Assembly: GCA_001751225.1 (NCBI GenBank)
Contig: MAXT01000348.1
Location: forward strand, 1-15,358
DNA length: 15,358 bases
Source of the DNA: Desulfuromonadales bacterium C00003107
GTDB lineage: Bacteria > Desulfobacterota > Desulfuromonadia > Desulfuromonadales > Syntrophotaleaceae
Direction: 5' to 3'
Shown in pieces: positions 1 to 6,001 of this stretch. The position numbers were made by a program, and so were the translations under genes. The notes under the pieces were generated by a model. It was not told the origin of the DNA. It did no database searches and was given only the letters and a program-made list of their open reading frames with translations. How positions within the stretch are numbered: position 1 is the first letter of the stretch; every line of letters starts with the position of its first letter.

Positions 1-703
1 CTTCGATACCGGTATAGTTTCGCAAATGTAGCATATCGACCTCTGTCTGCATGCGCAAAAATGCTTGTTTAAATTCATCGAAAGTGCGCACAAGGCAGGA
101 TTCAAGGCGGCCGTCAAAAGGCTGTTTTCTGATATTTTCGATTATAATACGGTGGGTTTTCGTATCACCGGCCAACAACCCGACACGGTCTCCACCTGCA
201 AACGGTTGCATCTGAAAAACCAGCTCATTGGTGAGATCGACCTCGCCCATGCCGGTTACGTTGGAGCGGGGATATCCATAATCAGCCGGGTGCTTGTTGA
301 CCCCACAAAAAACAATCGGCAGGTCGGTATCCTTGAGAAACGGCGCCACCAGATACTGTTGGGCGTTGTCGTCCGAGGCGATCAGCACATCGGGCCGGAA
401 CTTCTCGACCACTGCTTTGGCCCTGAGCCCAGCCTGGTGACCGAACGCCTCCGACTTGTTGCGCTTGGTGTCCATACGCCAGATCTTCAGTTCGACCCCG
501 CTATCCGCCAGCACCTTCTGGATGCCGCGGCCGATGCCGTCAGTCCATTCATAGCCCGCGTGGTAGGAGTCGACCCAGAGGATTCTCTTGCCCCGGTAGC
601 GCGCCGGCGCTTGGCCATCGTCCGTGGCCGCCAGGGCCGGACCGCAGCAGAGCCAGCCGAGCAGCAGCAGACAAAAACCCCTTAATGGCCAGCGCAATAT
701 CAT
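1..703 (-). CDS. Periplasmic substrate-binding protein, PF04392/COG2984 type (partial, C-terminus beyond window)
   Basis: The reading frame is open from an ATG at 703 to the left edge, giving 234 codons with no stop. The N-terminus has a basic start, a hydrophobic core rich in Leu and a likely signal-peptidase site after GPALA, so the product should be exported. The mature part begins with the ILWVDSYH.GYEWT block and carries RPDVLIASDDNA and VFCGVN segments shared with the two genes upstream of it at 765-1766 and 1832-2872. The family is annotated as the periplasmic component of an uncharacterised ABC system, and related domains also serve as extracytoplasmic sensors. A GGGGAGGGAT stretch lies just before the ATG, and a TTG two codons on is an alternative start. 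This copy is the most diverged of the three: at the presumed ligand pocket it has NKHPADYGYP where the others have NWDAS.YGFP. The ligand is unknown. Confidence 0.85.
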   Translation of the reverse strand, partial: MILRWPLRGFCLLLLGWLCCGPALAATDDGQAPARYRGKRILWVDSYHAGYEWTDGIGRGIQKVLADSGVELKIWRMDTKRNKSEAFGHQAGLRAKAVVEKFRPDVLIASDDNAQQYLVAPFLKDTDLPIVFCGVNKHPADYGYPRSNVTGMGEVDLTNELVFQMQPFAGGDRVGLLAGDTKTHRIIIENIRKQPFDGRLESCLVRTFDEFKQAFLRMQTEVDMLHLRNYTGIE

Positions 704-764
704 ATCCCTCCCCAAAGTCGCTTGCTATCTGTACAGTTCCTGAGAAAATCGCTCTCGCGACCGC

Positions 765-1766
765 TCAGCGCAACGCCTCCTGGCCAATGACCTTGTTCGC
801 CGCGGTAAGTGCTTCCACCGGCAATTGAATGCCGGCCGCCTCGGCCATCTTAAGATTAAGAGTCAGGCTGGCCTTTTCGTTAGCGGCCAGCGGAATATTT
901 CCAGGCTTTGTGCCGTCTAAAATCCGCAGAGCAGTACTCGCCGCCCACTCACCCTGCTCTTCCGGCACCTTCGCCACGGTAAAGGCGACGAAGCGCTCCA
1001 TATACGCAAGGCGAGAACCGGTGGGCAAAGCCACATTCTGCGCCAAAAATTCTTCGGCAAGAACCGGATCCCAACCGGGCATATCGGAATGATTAGCAAT
1101 GTAGACCATGTCAACTTCCTGCTGAGCCTGCAGAAAAAGCTCTTTAAATTCAGTAAAGTTTTTGGCCAGGTAGGATTTCATCTGGCCGTTGAAGAAATAT
1201 TTATTGTAGACACCAACTAACTTGCGTTCAGTGGCCGTATCGGCGCTGAGATAACCGAGCCGAGACCCTTTGGCGTAGCGCCGCAAATGCCGCACGAGAG
1301 CCATTACAGGCTCAACTTCCACCATACCGGTGACGTTGCGACAAGGAAAGCCATAAGGCGAGGCGTCCCAGTTGATGCCACAGAAAACCACCGGTGTCGT
1401 AGTGTTTTTAAGATAAGGAACAACCAGATACTTGGCGGCGTTATCATCCGAGGCAATCACCACATCGGGACGAAACTCTTTGATCACCGACTTGGCCTTG
1501 AGCGCCGCCTGCTTCCGGCACCCCTCCTCGACAATCCACTTGGTATTCATTCGCTCAATGCGCAATTCCACGCCGCTGCCCTGCAGGGATTGACGAATCC
1601 CTCGTTCGATACCAGCGGTCCAGGCATAACCCTCATGGTAGGAATCAACCCAAAGGATCTTTTTACCCTGATATGGCTGAGAGGTCTTGGCTGGTCCGGA
1701 AAGGGCCAGCGCAGGCTGCAAAAGGAAAAACAACAGAAAGGAACTCGCAAGTTTTTTACGCAACAT
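765..1766 (-). CDS. Periplasmic substrate-binding protein, PF04392/COG2984 type (middle paralogue)
   Basis: The 333-residue product starts with a clear signal peptide (MLRKKLASSF followed by a Leu/Phe core and cleavage near ALALS). No lipobox Cys is seen, so it should be a soluble periplasmic protein. The two-lobed binding-protein fold is indicated by ILWVDSYHEGYAWTAGIERG near residue 37, RPDVVIASDDNAAKYLV near 100, VVFCGINWDAS.YGFP near 126 and a C-terminal PEEQGEWAASTALRIL segment. It is the closest relative of the 1832-2872 product and lies 65 nt downstream of it in the same orientation, so the two are probably co-transcribed. The Shine-Dalgarno match is weak (AAGG about 10 nt before the ATG). 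Its leader contains a small inverted repeat, TTCTA/TAGAA, at 1781-1794. No permease or ATPase gene is visible, so the family-level transporter label is unproven here and a sensory role is equally possible. Confidence 0.88.
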   Translation of the reverse strand: MLRKKLASSFLLFFLLQPALALSGPAKTSQPYQGKKILWVDSYHEGYAWTAGIERGIRQSLQGSGVELRIERMNTKWIVEEGCRKQAALKAKSVIKEFRPDVVIASDDNAAKYLVVPYLKNTTTPVVFCGINWDASPYGFPCRNVTGMVEVEPVMALVRHLRRYAKGSRLGYLSADTATERKLVGVYNKYFFNGQMKSYLAKNFTEFKELFLQAQQEVDMVYIANHSDMPGWDPVLAEEFLAQNVALPTGSRLAYMERFVAFTVAKVPEEQGEWAASTALRILDGTKPGNIPLAANEKASLTLNLKMAEAAGIQLPVEALTAANKVIGQEALR

Positions 1767-1831
1767 GATTTATTGCCTTGTTCTAGTTTTAGAATTTCTC
1801 TTTGTTAATCAGAAAAGATTTTTTTTGTTTA

Positions 1832-2872
1832 TTATTTATTCCCGTAGGCCTCTCGTCCAATAACTGTCGCTGCTTCAAGGGTCTCAACAGGGAAAGTTAC
1901 GCCAAGGGCCTGAGCCATCTTGAGATTAATGATTAGACGACCGCGCTCGTTTTGGGCCAAGGGGATATCGGTCAGTGCCCGACCACCCAGGATCTCCAAG
2001 GCGGTATCAGCCGCCCATTCTCCCTGCTCTTCGGGGTCTTTGGCAAGGGTAGTCAGGACAAATGGAGCCATAAACGGGTTGTGGGAACCAGTGGGAATCC
2101 GGATGTGTTCGGCTAGGAAGGCCTCAACGGTGGCCGCGTCCCAATCGGCGATGCCTGAATAATTGTAGATATAAAGCATGTCGACCTCGTCCTGGGCCTG
2201 CAAAAAGGCCTCTTTGAAGTCGGTCAGAGTCCGCACCAAGTAAGTCTTCATCTCGCCAGCGAAAAAACGGCGATTGTAGTACTCGATGATCTTCCGCTCG
2301 GTAAATACATCCCCGCTGAGGTAGCCAACACGACGCCCTTTGGCATAGCGAGATAAGTGTTCGACTTGGTTCTCAACCAGATCCACTTCCACCATGCCGG
2401 TGACATTGCGAGCGGGAAAGCCATAAACAGAAGCATCCCAGTTAACGCCACAGAATACCACCGGCAATTCGGTGTTCTTCAAGTAGGGCACCACCAAGTA
2501 CTTGACGGCGTTATCGTCCGAGGCGATCATCAGATCCGGACGAAAAGCATCGATCTCTGCCTTGATCCTTAAGGCGGCCCCACGTATCTGGGCTTCGGAA
2601 GAGCGCCGTTTACTGTCCATGCGGACGATACGCAGCTCAACACCGCTATCCTGTAATACCCGGCGAATACCTTGTTCGATACCGGCAGTCCATTCGTAGG
2701 ATTGGTGATAGGAGTCGACCCAGAGGATTTTTTTACCAGGGAAAGAGCGGCGGGAAGAAGAAGCCGACTCACCGGCTGCCGCCCCGCCAGAGCACAACGA
2801 CATCGCCAGAGTGGTCAAAAAAACCAAACGGAAAAGCTGTCTCATCAACCTGCTGCGTGTCTTCCAAAGCAT
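1832..2872 (-). CDS. Periplasmic substrate-binding protein, PF04392/COG2984 type (promoter-proximal paralogue)
   Basis: This is the first gene of the three-gene binding-protein cluster. I chose the ATG at 2872 because GAGGTG sits 4 nt before it; a TTG at 2884 and an ATG at 2845 are also in frame. From 2872 the protein has 346 residues, with a basic N-region (MLWKTRSRLMRQLF), a hydrophobic core and cleavage near GGAAAGES. The mature part shows KKILWVDSYHQSYEWTAGIE, RPDLMIASDDNAVKYLVVPY, VVFCGVNWDASVYGFP and PEEQGEWAADTALEIL, nearly superposable on the 765-1766 product. The divergent neighbour is a bd-like oxidase operon, so a shared control region separates them. There is no lipobox. The substrate is not deducible from sequence. 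Membership in the PF04392/COG2984 family is by motif recognition, not by a search. Confidence 0.88.
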   Translation of the reverse strand: MLWKTRSRLMRQLFRLVFLTTLAMSLCSGGAAAGESASSSRRSFPGKKILWVDSYHQSYEWTAGIEQGIRRVLQDSGVELRIVRMDSKRRSSEAQIRGAALRIKAEIDAFRPDLMIASDDNAVKYLVVPYLKNTELPVVFCGVNWDASVYGFPARNVTGMVEVDLVENQVEHLSRYAKGRRVGYLSGDVFTERKIIEYYNRRFFAGEMKTYLVRTLTDFKEAFLQAQDEVDMLYIYNYSGIADWDAATVEAFLAEHIRIPTGSHNPFMAPFVLTTLAKDPEEQGEWAADTALEILGGRALTDIPLAQNERGRLIINLKMAQALGVTFPVETLEAATVIGREAYGNK

Positions 2873-2943
2873 AGAGCACCTCAAAACAAGGTTTTGCTGC
2901 CCCTCTTGTAAAAAGAAAACCGCCCTTTTCAGGAATTGTACAG

Positions 2944-2957
2944 TTGTTGCCGATCAA
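2944..2957. promoter_or_regulatory. FNR/CRP-family-like binding site
   Basis: The sequence TTGTT-GCCG-ATCAA matches the FNR consensus TTGAT-N4-ATCAA at 9 of 10 defined positions. Its centre is 78 bp upstream of the ATG at 2872 and about 363 bp upstream of the ATG at 3314. That places it near or just downstream of plausible leftward promoter elements, so repression of the binding-protein genes is one reading; distant action on the oxidase-like operon is another. Short motifs of this kind do occur by chance, and no regulator gene is in view. Confidence 0.35.
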
Positions 2958-2984
2958 TGAACATAAAGGAAGAGACCTGATTCT

Positions 2985-3001
2985 ATATAGTAAAACTATA
3001 T
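2985..3001. repeat. Short inverted repeat, possible operator
   Basis: ATATAG at 2985-2990 and CTATAT at 2996-3001 are perfect inverted copies separated by TAAAA. The repeat overlaps the AT-rich block where the leftward promoter for the binding-protein genes would be expected, so it could be an operator. It could equally be a by-product of AT-rich promoter sequence. Confidence 0.35.
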
Positions 3002-3135
3002 TTTGTGATCTGTCTGGAAAATGCAACCAAAATATTCATCATTACACTGCCCTAAGCTACATGCTTTAAAAATCCCCCTGCACAACGCCAATATCACTCA
3101 GGCAACCATCAAACAACTGCAGAGACTCGGCGCGA

Positions 3136-3144
3136 TGCTATAAT
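3136..3144 (+). promoter_or_regulatory. Extended -10 promoter candidate for the bd-like operon
   Basis: TG-C-TATAAT is a perfect extended -10 element on the plus strand. No good -35 hexamer lies 16-18 bp upstream, which is tolerable for extended -10 promoters. Transcription would begin near 3151 and give a leader of about 160 nt before the ATG at 3314. The element lies between CTCGGC (3126-3131) and GCCGAG (3159-3164), an inverted repeat with a 27-nt spacer. A second, weaker possibility is a perfect TTGACA at 3253-3258 that lacks a good -10. Confidence 0.4.
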
Positions 3145-3251
3145 TAACGGAGAATACAGCCGAGCAGGCTCACTCCCCTCACCCAAAATACGTTCGCCAG
3201 TCAATACTGCCAGCACATCTGTACCTTGGGCTGATATCATCTATTGCCGGG

Positions 3252-3272
3252 TTTGACAAAGCGGCCGTCAAA
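3252..3272. repeat. Inverted repeat in leader of bd-like operon
   Basis: TTTGAC (3252-3257) and GTCAAA (3267-3272) form a perfect 6-bp inverted repeat with a 9-nt spacer, 41 nt upstream of the start codon at 3314. The left arm contains a consensus TTGACA. It may be a regulator site or a weak RNA hairpin; it has no U-tract and so is not a terminator. Confidence 0.3.
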
Positions 3273-3313
3273 AAGGCATTAGAACTAATAAGATTATTCT
3301 CTCAGGAGAGTTC

Positions 3314-4867
3314 ATGAACTATCCAGTTTGGTACCTGCCAACCATTGGCGGCGGCACCTTGATTGCCCTGATCGCCATCGGTCATGTGTTCATCTCCCAC
3401 TTTGCTGTCGGCGGGGGCCTGTTGCTGGCCTTGAGCGAATATCTGGCCCGCAAACGTAAGGACGCCGGGTTGCTGGCTTTTACCAAACGCTTCGCCCGAG
3501 TCTTCGTCCTGCTAACCCTAGTTTACGGTAGCATAACCGGGGTCGGCATCTGGTTTGTCATTTCTCTGGTGCAACCGGGCGGCACCTCTTTACTCATTCA
3601 TCAATTCGTCTTCGCCTGGGCGGCTGAATGGGTCTTCTTTCTGATCGAAATCGTCGCCATCTCGGTCTATCTCTATTCCTTTGATCGCATGGCACCGACC
3701 ATCCATCAAGCGGTGGGCTGGATTTACTTTGGCGCCGCCTGGTGCAGCCTGTTTATTATCAACGGCATCATCACCTTCATGCTCACTTCCGGCAACTGGG
3801 CCAGCAACGGATCGTTCTGGAGCGCCTTTTTCAATCCGAGCTTCTGGCCATCCCTGATCTTTCGCACCTTGATGACCGTCATCATTGCCGGTTTGTTCGC
3901 CCTGCTGTTCAGCTCTCTGAGCAAAGACCTGAAGCTGCGTCGACAGCTGGTTCGCTACTGTTGCAGCATGGTGTTGCCGGCATTAATTGCCATCATACCG
4001 ACGGCATGGTGGTATCTTCAAGTCCTGCCGCAGCCCGCCAGAGACTTGGTCCAAGCAGGCTCTCCTACCGTTGTCCGGGCCCTGCACGGAGGTGCTCTCG
4101 GGGTTATTCTTATCGCTTCGGCCCTGCTGCTAAGCCTCTGCTTTCCAATTCGTTATCGCCGCTCTCTGGCAGTCCTGGCTCTGGCCTCGGGCCTGCTTCT
4201 GATGGGCAGCTTTGAATGGACCCGGGAGGCGGCCAGGCGGCCCTTTGTTGTGCAACAGGCGATGTTTTGCAACGGTGTGATTCCCGACCAACTGCAGGAG
4301 ATCCAAGAGCAGGGATTCCTGGCAAAGGCGCGCTGGAGCCAGGTACATCAGGTCGCCGCTGACCCCGCCGCTGCGGGTCGTGAACTTTTCAAATTTCAGT
4401 GTTACTCATGCCACACTCTCAACGGCCCCAACAACGACCTTCTACAGCGAACCCGTTCTCTTGACCAGACCGCCCTCGCCGGTTACATCGGCAGCCTGCA
4501 TCGGGTTCGATATTTCATGCCCCCCTTTGCCGGCAATAAAGATGAGCGCCAAGTCCTAGCGGCCTTTCTCACCGACGGCCTGTTCCCCAGCTTTGAGAAG
4601 CCCGCCGAGCCGCCAAAAGGAATTCATCCAGACCAGTTGCTCTTTGAACAAAACTGCACCCTGTGCCATACCACTGAACTCGTCAAAGACCGCACCGGCG
4701 ACTGGTCGAAGTCCCGCATTCGCAATGCTCTCGACCATCTGAATCGGCTTCATTCAACCATGCCCGACTATAAGGGAACGCCGAGTGAAAAAGATCGTCT
4801 CGCCGAGTATATTTTTCATCTGAATCGTTCGGCCGCTCAACAGCCGGCCAAGGGAGTCGCTCCATGA
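3314..4867 (+). CDS. CydA-like bd-superfamily subunit fused to a di-heme cytochrome c
   Basis: The 517-residue protein has about eight membrane helices (residues ~12-44, 61-87, 97-122, 132-157, 180-202, 213-237, 255-277, 283-299) and then a periplasmic C-terminal domain with two heme c motifs, C363-YS-C-H367 and C448-TL-C-H452, with probable Met ligands M402 and M483. By hand alignment to E. coli CydA, H24 matches H19, E112 matches E107 with the same spacing to the DR pair, E105 lies near E99, and W302/E305/R308/P310 match the WFVAEYGRQPW region including E445. The heme b558 ligand H186 is absent: there is no His between 132 and 257. M393 aligns with Leu257. The Q loop is reduced to about 15 residues and helix 9 is missing, which puts the C-terminus outside, where heme c is attached. 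Positive loops support this topology. The start has AGGAG 5 nt upstream. Probable role: a reductase of O2 or a similar ligand, fed by c-type electrons rather than quinol. Confidence 0.85.
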   Translation: MNYPVWYLPTIGGGTLIALIAIGHVFISHFAVGGGLLLALSEYLARKRKDAGLLAFTKRFARVFVLLTLVYGSITGVGIWFVISLVQPGGTSLLIHQFVFAWAAEWVFFLIEIVAISVYLYSFDRMAPTIHQAVGWIYFGAAWCSLFIINGIITFMLTSGNWASNGSFWSAFFNPSFWPSLIFRTLMTVIIAGLFALLFSSLSKDLKLRRQLVRYCCSMVLPALIAIIPTAWWYLQVLPQPARDLVQAGSPTVVRALHGGALGVILIASALLLSLCFPIRYRRSLAVLALASGLLLMGSFEWTREAARRPFVVQQAMFCNGVIPDQLQEIQEQGFLAKARWSQVHQVAADPAAAGRELFKFQCYSCHTLNGPNNDLLQRTRSLDQTALAGYIGSLHRVRYFMPPFAGNKDERQVLAAFLTDGLFPSFEKPAEPPKGIHPDQLLFEQNCTLCHTTELVKDRTGDWSKSRIRNALDHLNRLHSTMPDYKGTPSEKDRLAEYIFHLNRSAAQQPAKGVAP

Positions 4868-5928
4868 ATCCACTGATCCCTCTGCCGGACCCTATCCCCG
4901 TCTCTTCGGGGTACCTTCTCGCTCTTCTTTTGCTGGTGTTTCCCCTGCACCTACTGTTCATGAACTGCCTGCTCGGCACCACGGCAGTAACACTCTATCT
5001 GCAGCGCCGCTCCGATGCTGTAGCCAACCAGCTTGCGATAGAATTGAGTCGTGCGTTGCCTTTGGTTATGGCCTTCGTCGTCAATTCAGGGGTTGCGTCA
5101 CTACTTTTTCTACAGGTATTGTACGGCCAGTTCTTTTATACCAGTTCGATCCTCATGGGCAGTTACTGGCTAGCCATTATCCCCCTGCTGATCGTAGCCT
5201 ACTATGCCCTCTATTGGGTCGACTTCCGCTATCGGCGCCTCGGTCGGCAGCGTTGGCTGCTACTTTCCGGCGTGTTGTTTGTGTTACTGCTGGTTCCATT
5301 TCTATTCAGCAACAACATGACCCTGATGCTCCATCCGCAACGCTGGTCGGCCTACTTTAGTCAGGACAACGGAACTCTGCTGAACCTAACAGATATCACC
5401 CTCTGGCCCCGCTACGCTCATTTTATTGTTGCCGCCCTTGCCGTCGGCGGCCTGTTTACAGCCACCTTGGGCCGCTGTTATCGATCGAGGGCGCCGGAAC
5501 TGGCCGCCTATGCCCGAAACCTGGGCATGACCCTGTTCAGCCGCCTGACCTTGCTGCAATTGCTCATCGGCCCTTTGTTTCTATTCAGCCTGCCCCAACC
5601 GTTGCGCTGGCAAATCCTTGGCGGTTCGCCTCTGGCGACCCTGCTTATCACCGCCGCCCTAGTCCTGGTGACAGCTTTGCTGGTCAACGCTTTTCAGCAG
5701 CGTGTGCTGACCAGCCTGGCTCTGCTGGTTCCCCTGGTCTGCTGCATGGTCTCCCTGCGAGCATGGCTGCGTAGCGCCTTTTTGCAACCCCACTTCACCC
5801 TCGACCAGTTACAGGTCTCCCCCCAATACTCTCCCCTATTGATCTTTTTAATTGTCCTGCTGTTCGGTAGCAGCGTGATTGGCTGGCTGATCTACCAGGC
5901 CACAAAGGCAGCCCGACAGAGCTCATGA
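4864..5928 (+). CDS. CydA'-like membrane partner subunit of the bd-like complex
   Basis: The ATG overlaps the previous stop (ATGA), which indicates translational coupling and a 1:1 complex. The 354-residue product has about nine hydrophobic helices (near 16-46, 63-88, 95-119, 131-148, 181-204, 223-242, 256-277, 281-299, 327-347), with basic loops predicting N-out and C-in, as in CydA. It aligns with the upstream subunit: H29 in PLHLLF with H24, the LPQP...GGSP loop (243-256) with LPQP...AGSP (239-251), and W301...P309 with W302...P310. H186 in WPRYAHFIVAAL falls at the heme b558 ligand position of CydA. The Glu residues corresponding to E107 and E445 are missing (Leu108, Ser304). It is therefore better described as a degenerate CydA paralogue than as CydB. 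It may hold a low-spin heme b; this is an inference from alignment by eye. Confidence 0.75.
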   Translation: MNPLIPLPDPIPVSSGYLLALLLLVFPLHLLFMNCLLGTTAVTLYLQRRSDAVANQLAIELSRALPLVMAFVVNSGVASLLFLQVLYGQFFYTSSILMGSYWLAIIPLLIVAYYALYWVDFRYRRLGRQRWLLLSGVLFVLLLVPFLFSNNMTLMLHPQRWSAYFSQDNGTLLNLTDITLWPRYAHFIVAALAVGGLFTATLGRCYRSRAPELAAYARNLGMTLFSRLTLLQLLIGPLFLFSLPQPLRWQILGGSPLATLLITAALVLVTALLVNAFQQRVLTSLALLVPLVCCMVSLRAWLRSAFLQPHFTLDQLQVSPQYSPLLIFLIVLLFGSSVIGWLIYQATKAARQSS

Positions 5929-6001
5929 GGGAAAGGTCCTTGGCATCAAACAAAACAAGTATTAGGAAGTCAGGATTCAGAACAGGCAGGAGCAACAGGT
6001 T

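Larger units (their letters stand above)
2873..3313. promoter_or_regulatory. Divergent control region between binding-protein cluster and bd-like operon
   Basis: This 441-bp stretch has no convincing gene. It is AT-rich between about 2960 and 3060. It holds, from left to right, an FNR-like palindrome (2944-2957), an ATATAG/CTATAT inverted repeat (2985-3001), an extended -10 hexamer (3136-3144) bracketed by CTCGGC at 3126-3131 and GCCGAG at 3159-3164, a TTTGAC/GTCAAA inverted repeat (3252-3272) and the AGGAG ribosome binding site at 3304-3308 for the rightward operon. For the leftward genes the -10-like hexamers TACTAT and TATAGA (minus strand, 2982-2992) are possible but have poor -35 partners. 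A 40-codon ATG frame at 3021-3143 is probably fortuitous. Confidence 0.6.

Noticed and set aside
65..685. Open plus-strand frame of 206 codons at the left end
   Set aside because: The minus strand here encodes a binding protein with a signal peptide and clear similarity to its two neighbours; the plus-strand frame is its shadow.
704..764. GC-rich CGCT/AGCG stretch after the middle paralogue's stop, considered as a terminator
   Set aside because: Only 4-bp complementary arms and a short TTTT; the next gene follows in 61 nt in the same orientation.
2906..2932. GAAAA...TTTTC inverted repeat followed by T-rich sequence (minus strand), considered as a terminator or attenuator
   Set aside because: The stem is almost all A-T pairs and too weak for a convincing hairpin; it lies in the leader of the binding-protein cluster.
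3021..3143. 40-codon ATG frame in the divergent intergenic region
   Set aside because: It has only a weak GGAAA upstream, no recognisable motif, and its end coincides with the TATAAT promoter candidate. A small peptide is not excluded but is unsupported.
5929..6001. Possible bidirectional terminator between convergent genes
   Set aside because: I find no stable GC-rich hairpin with a T-tract on either strand in these 73 nt.
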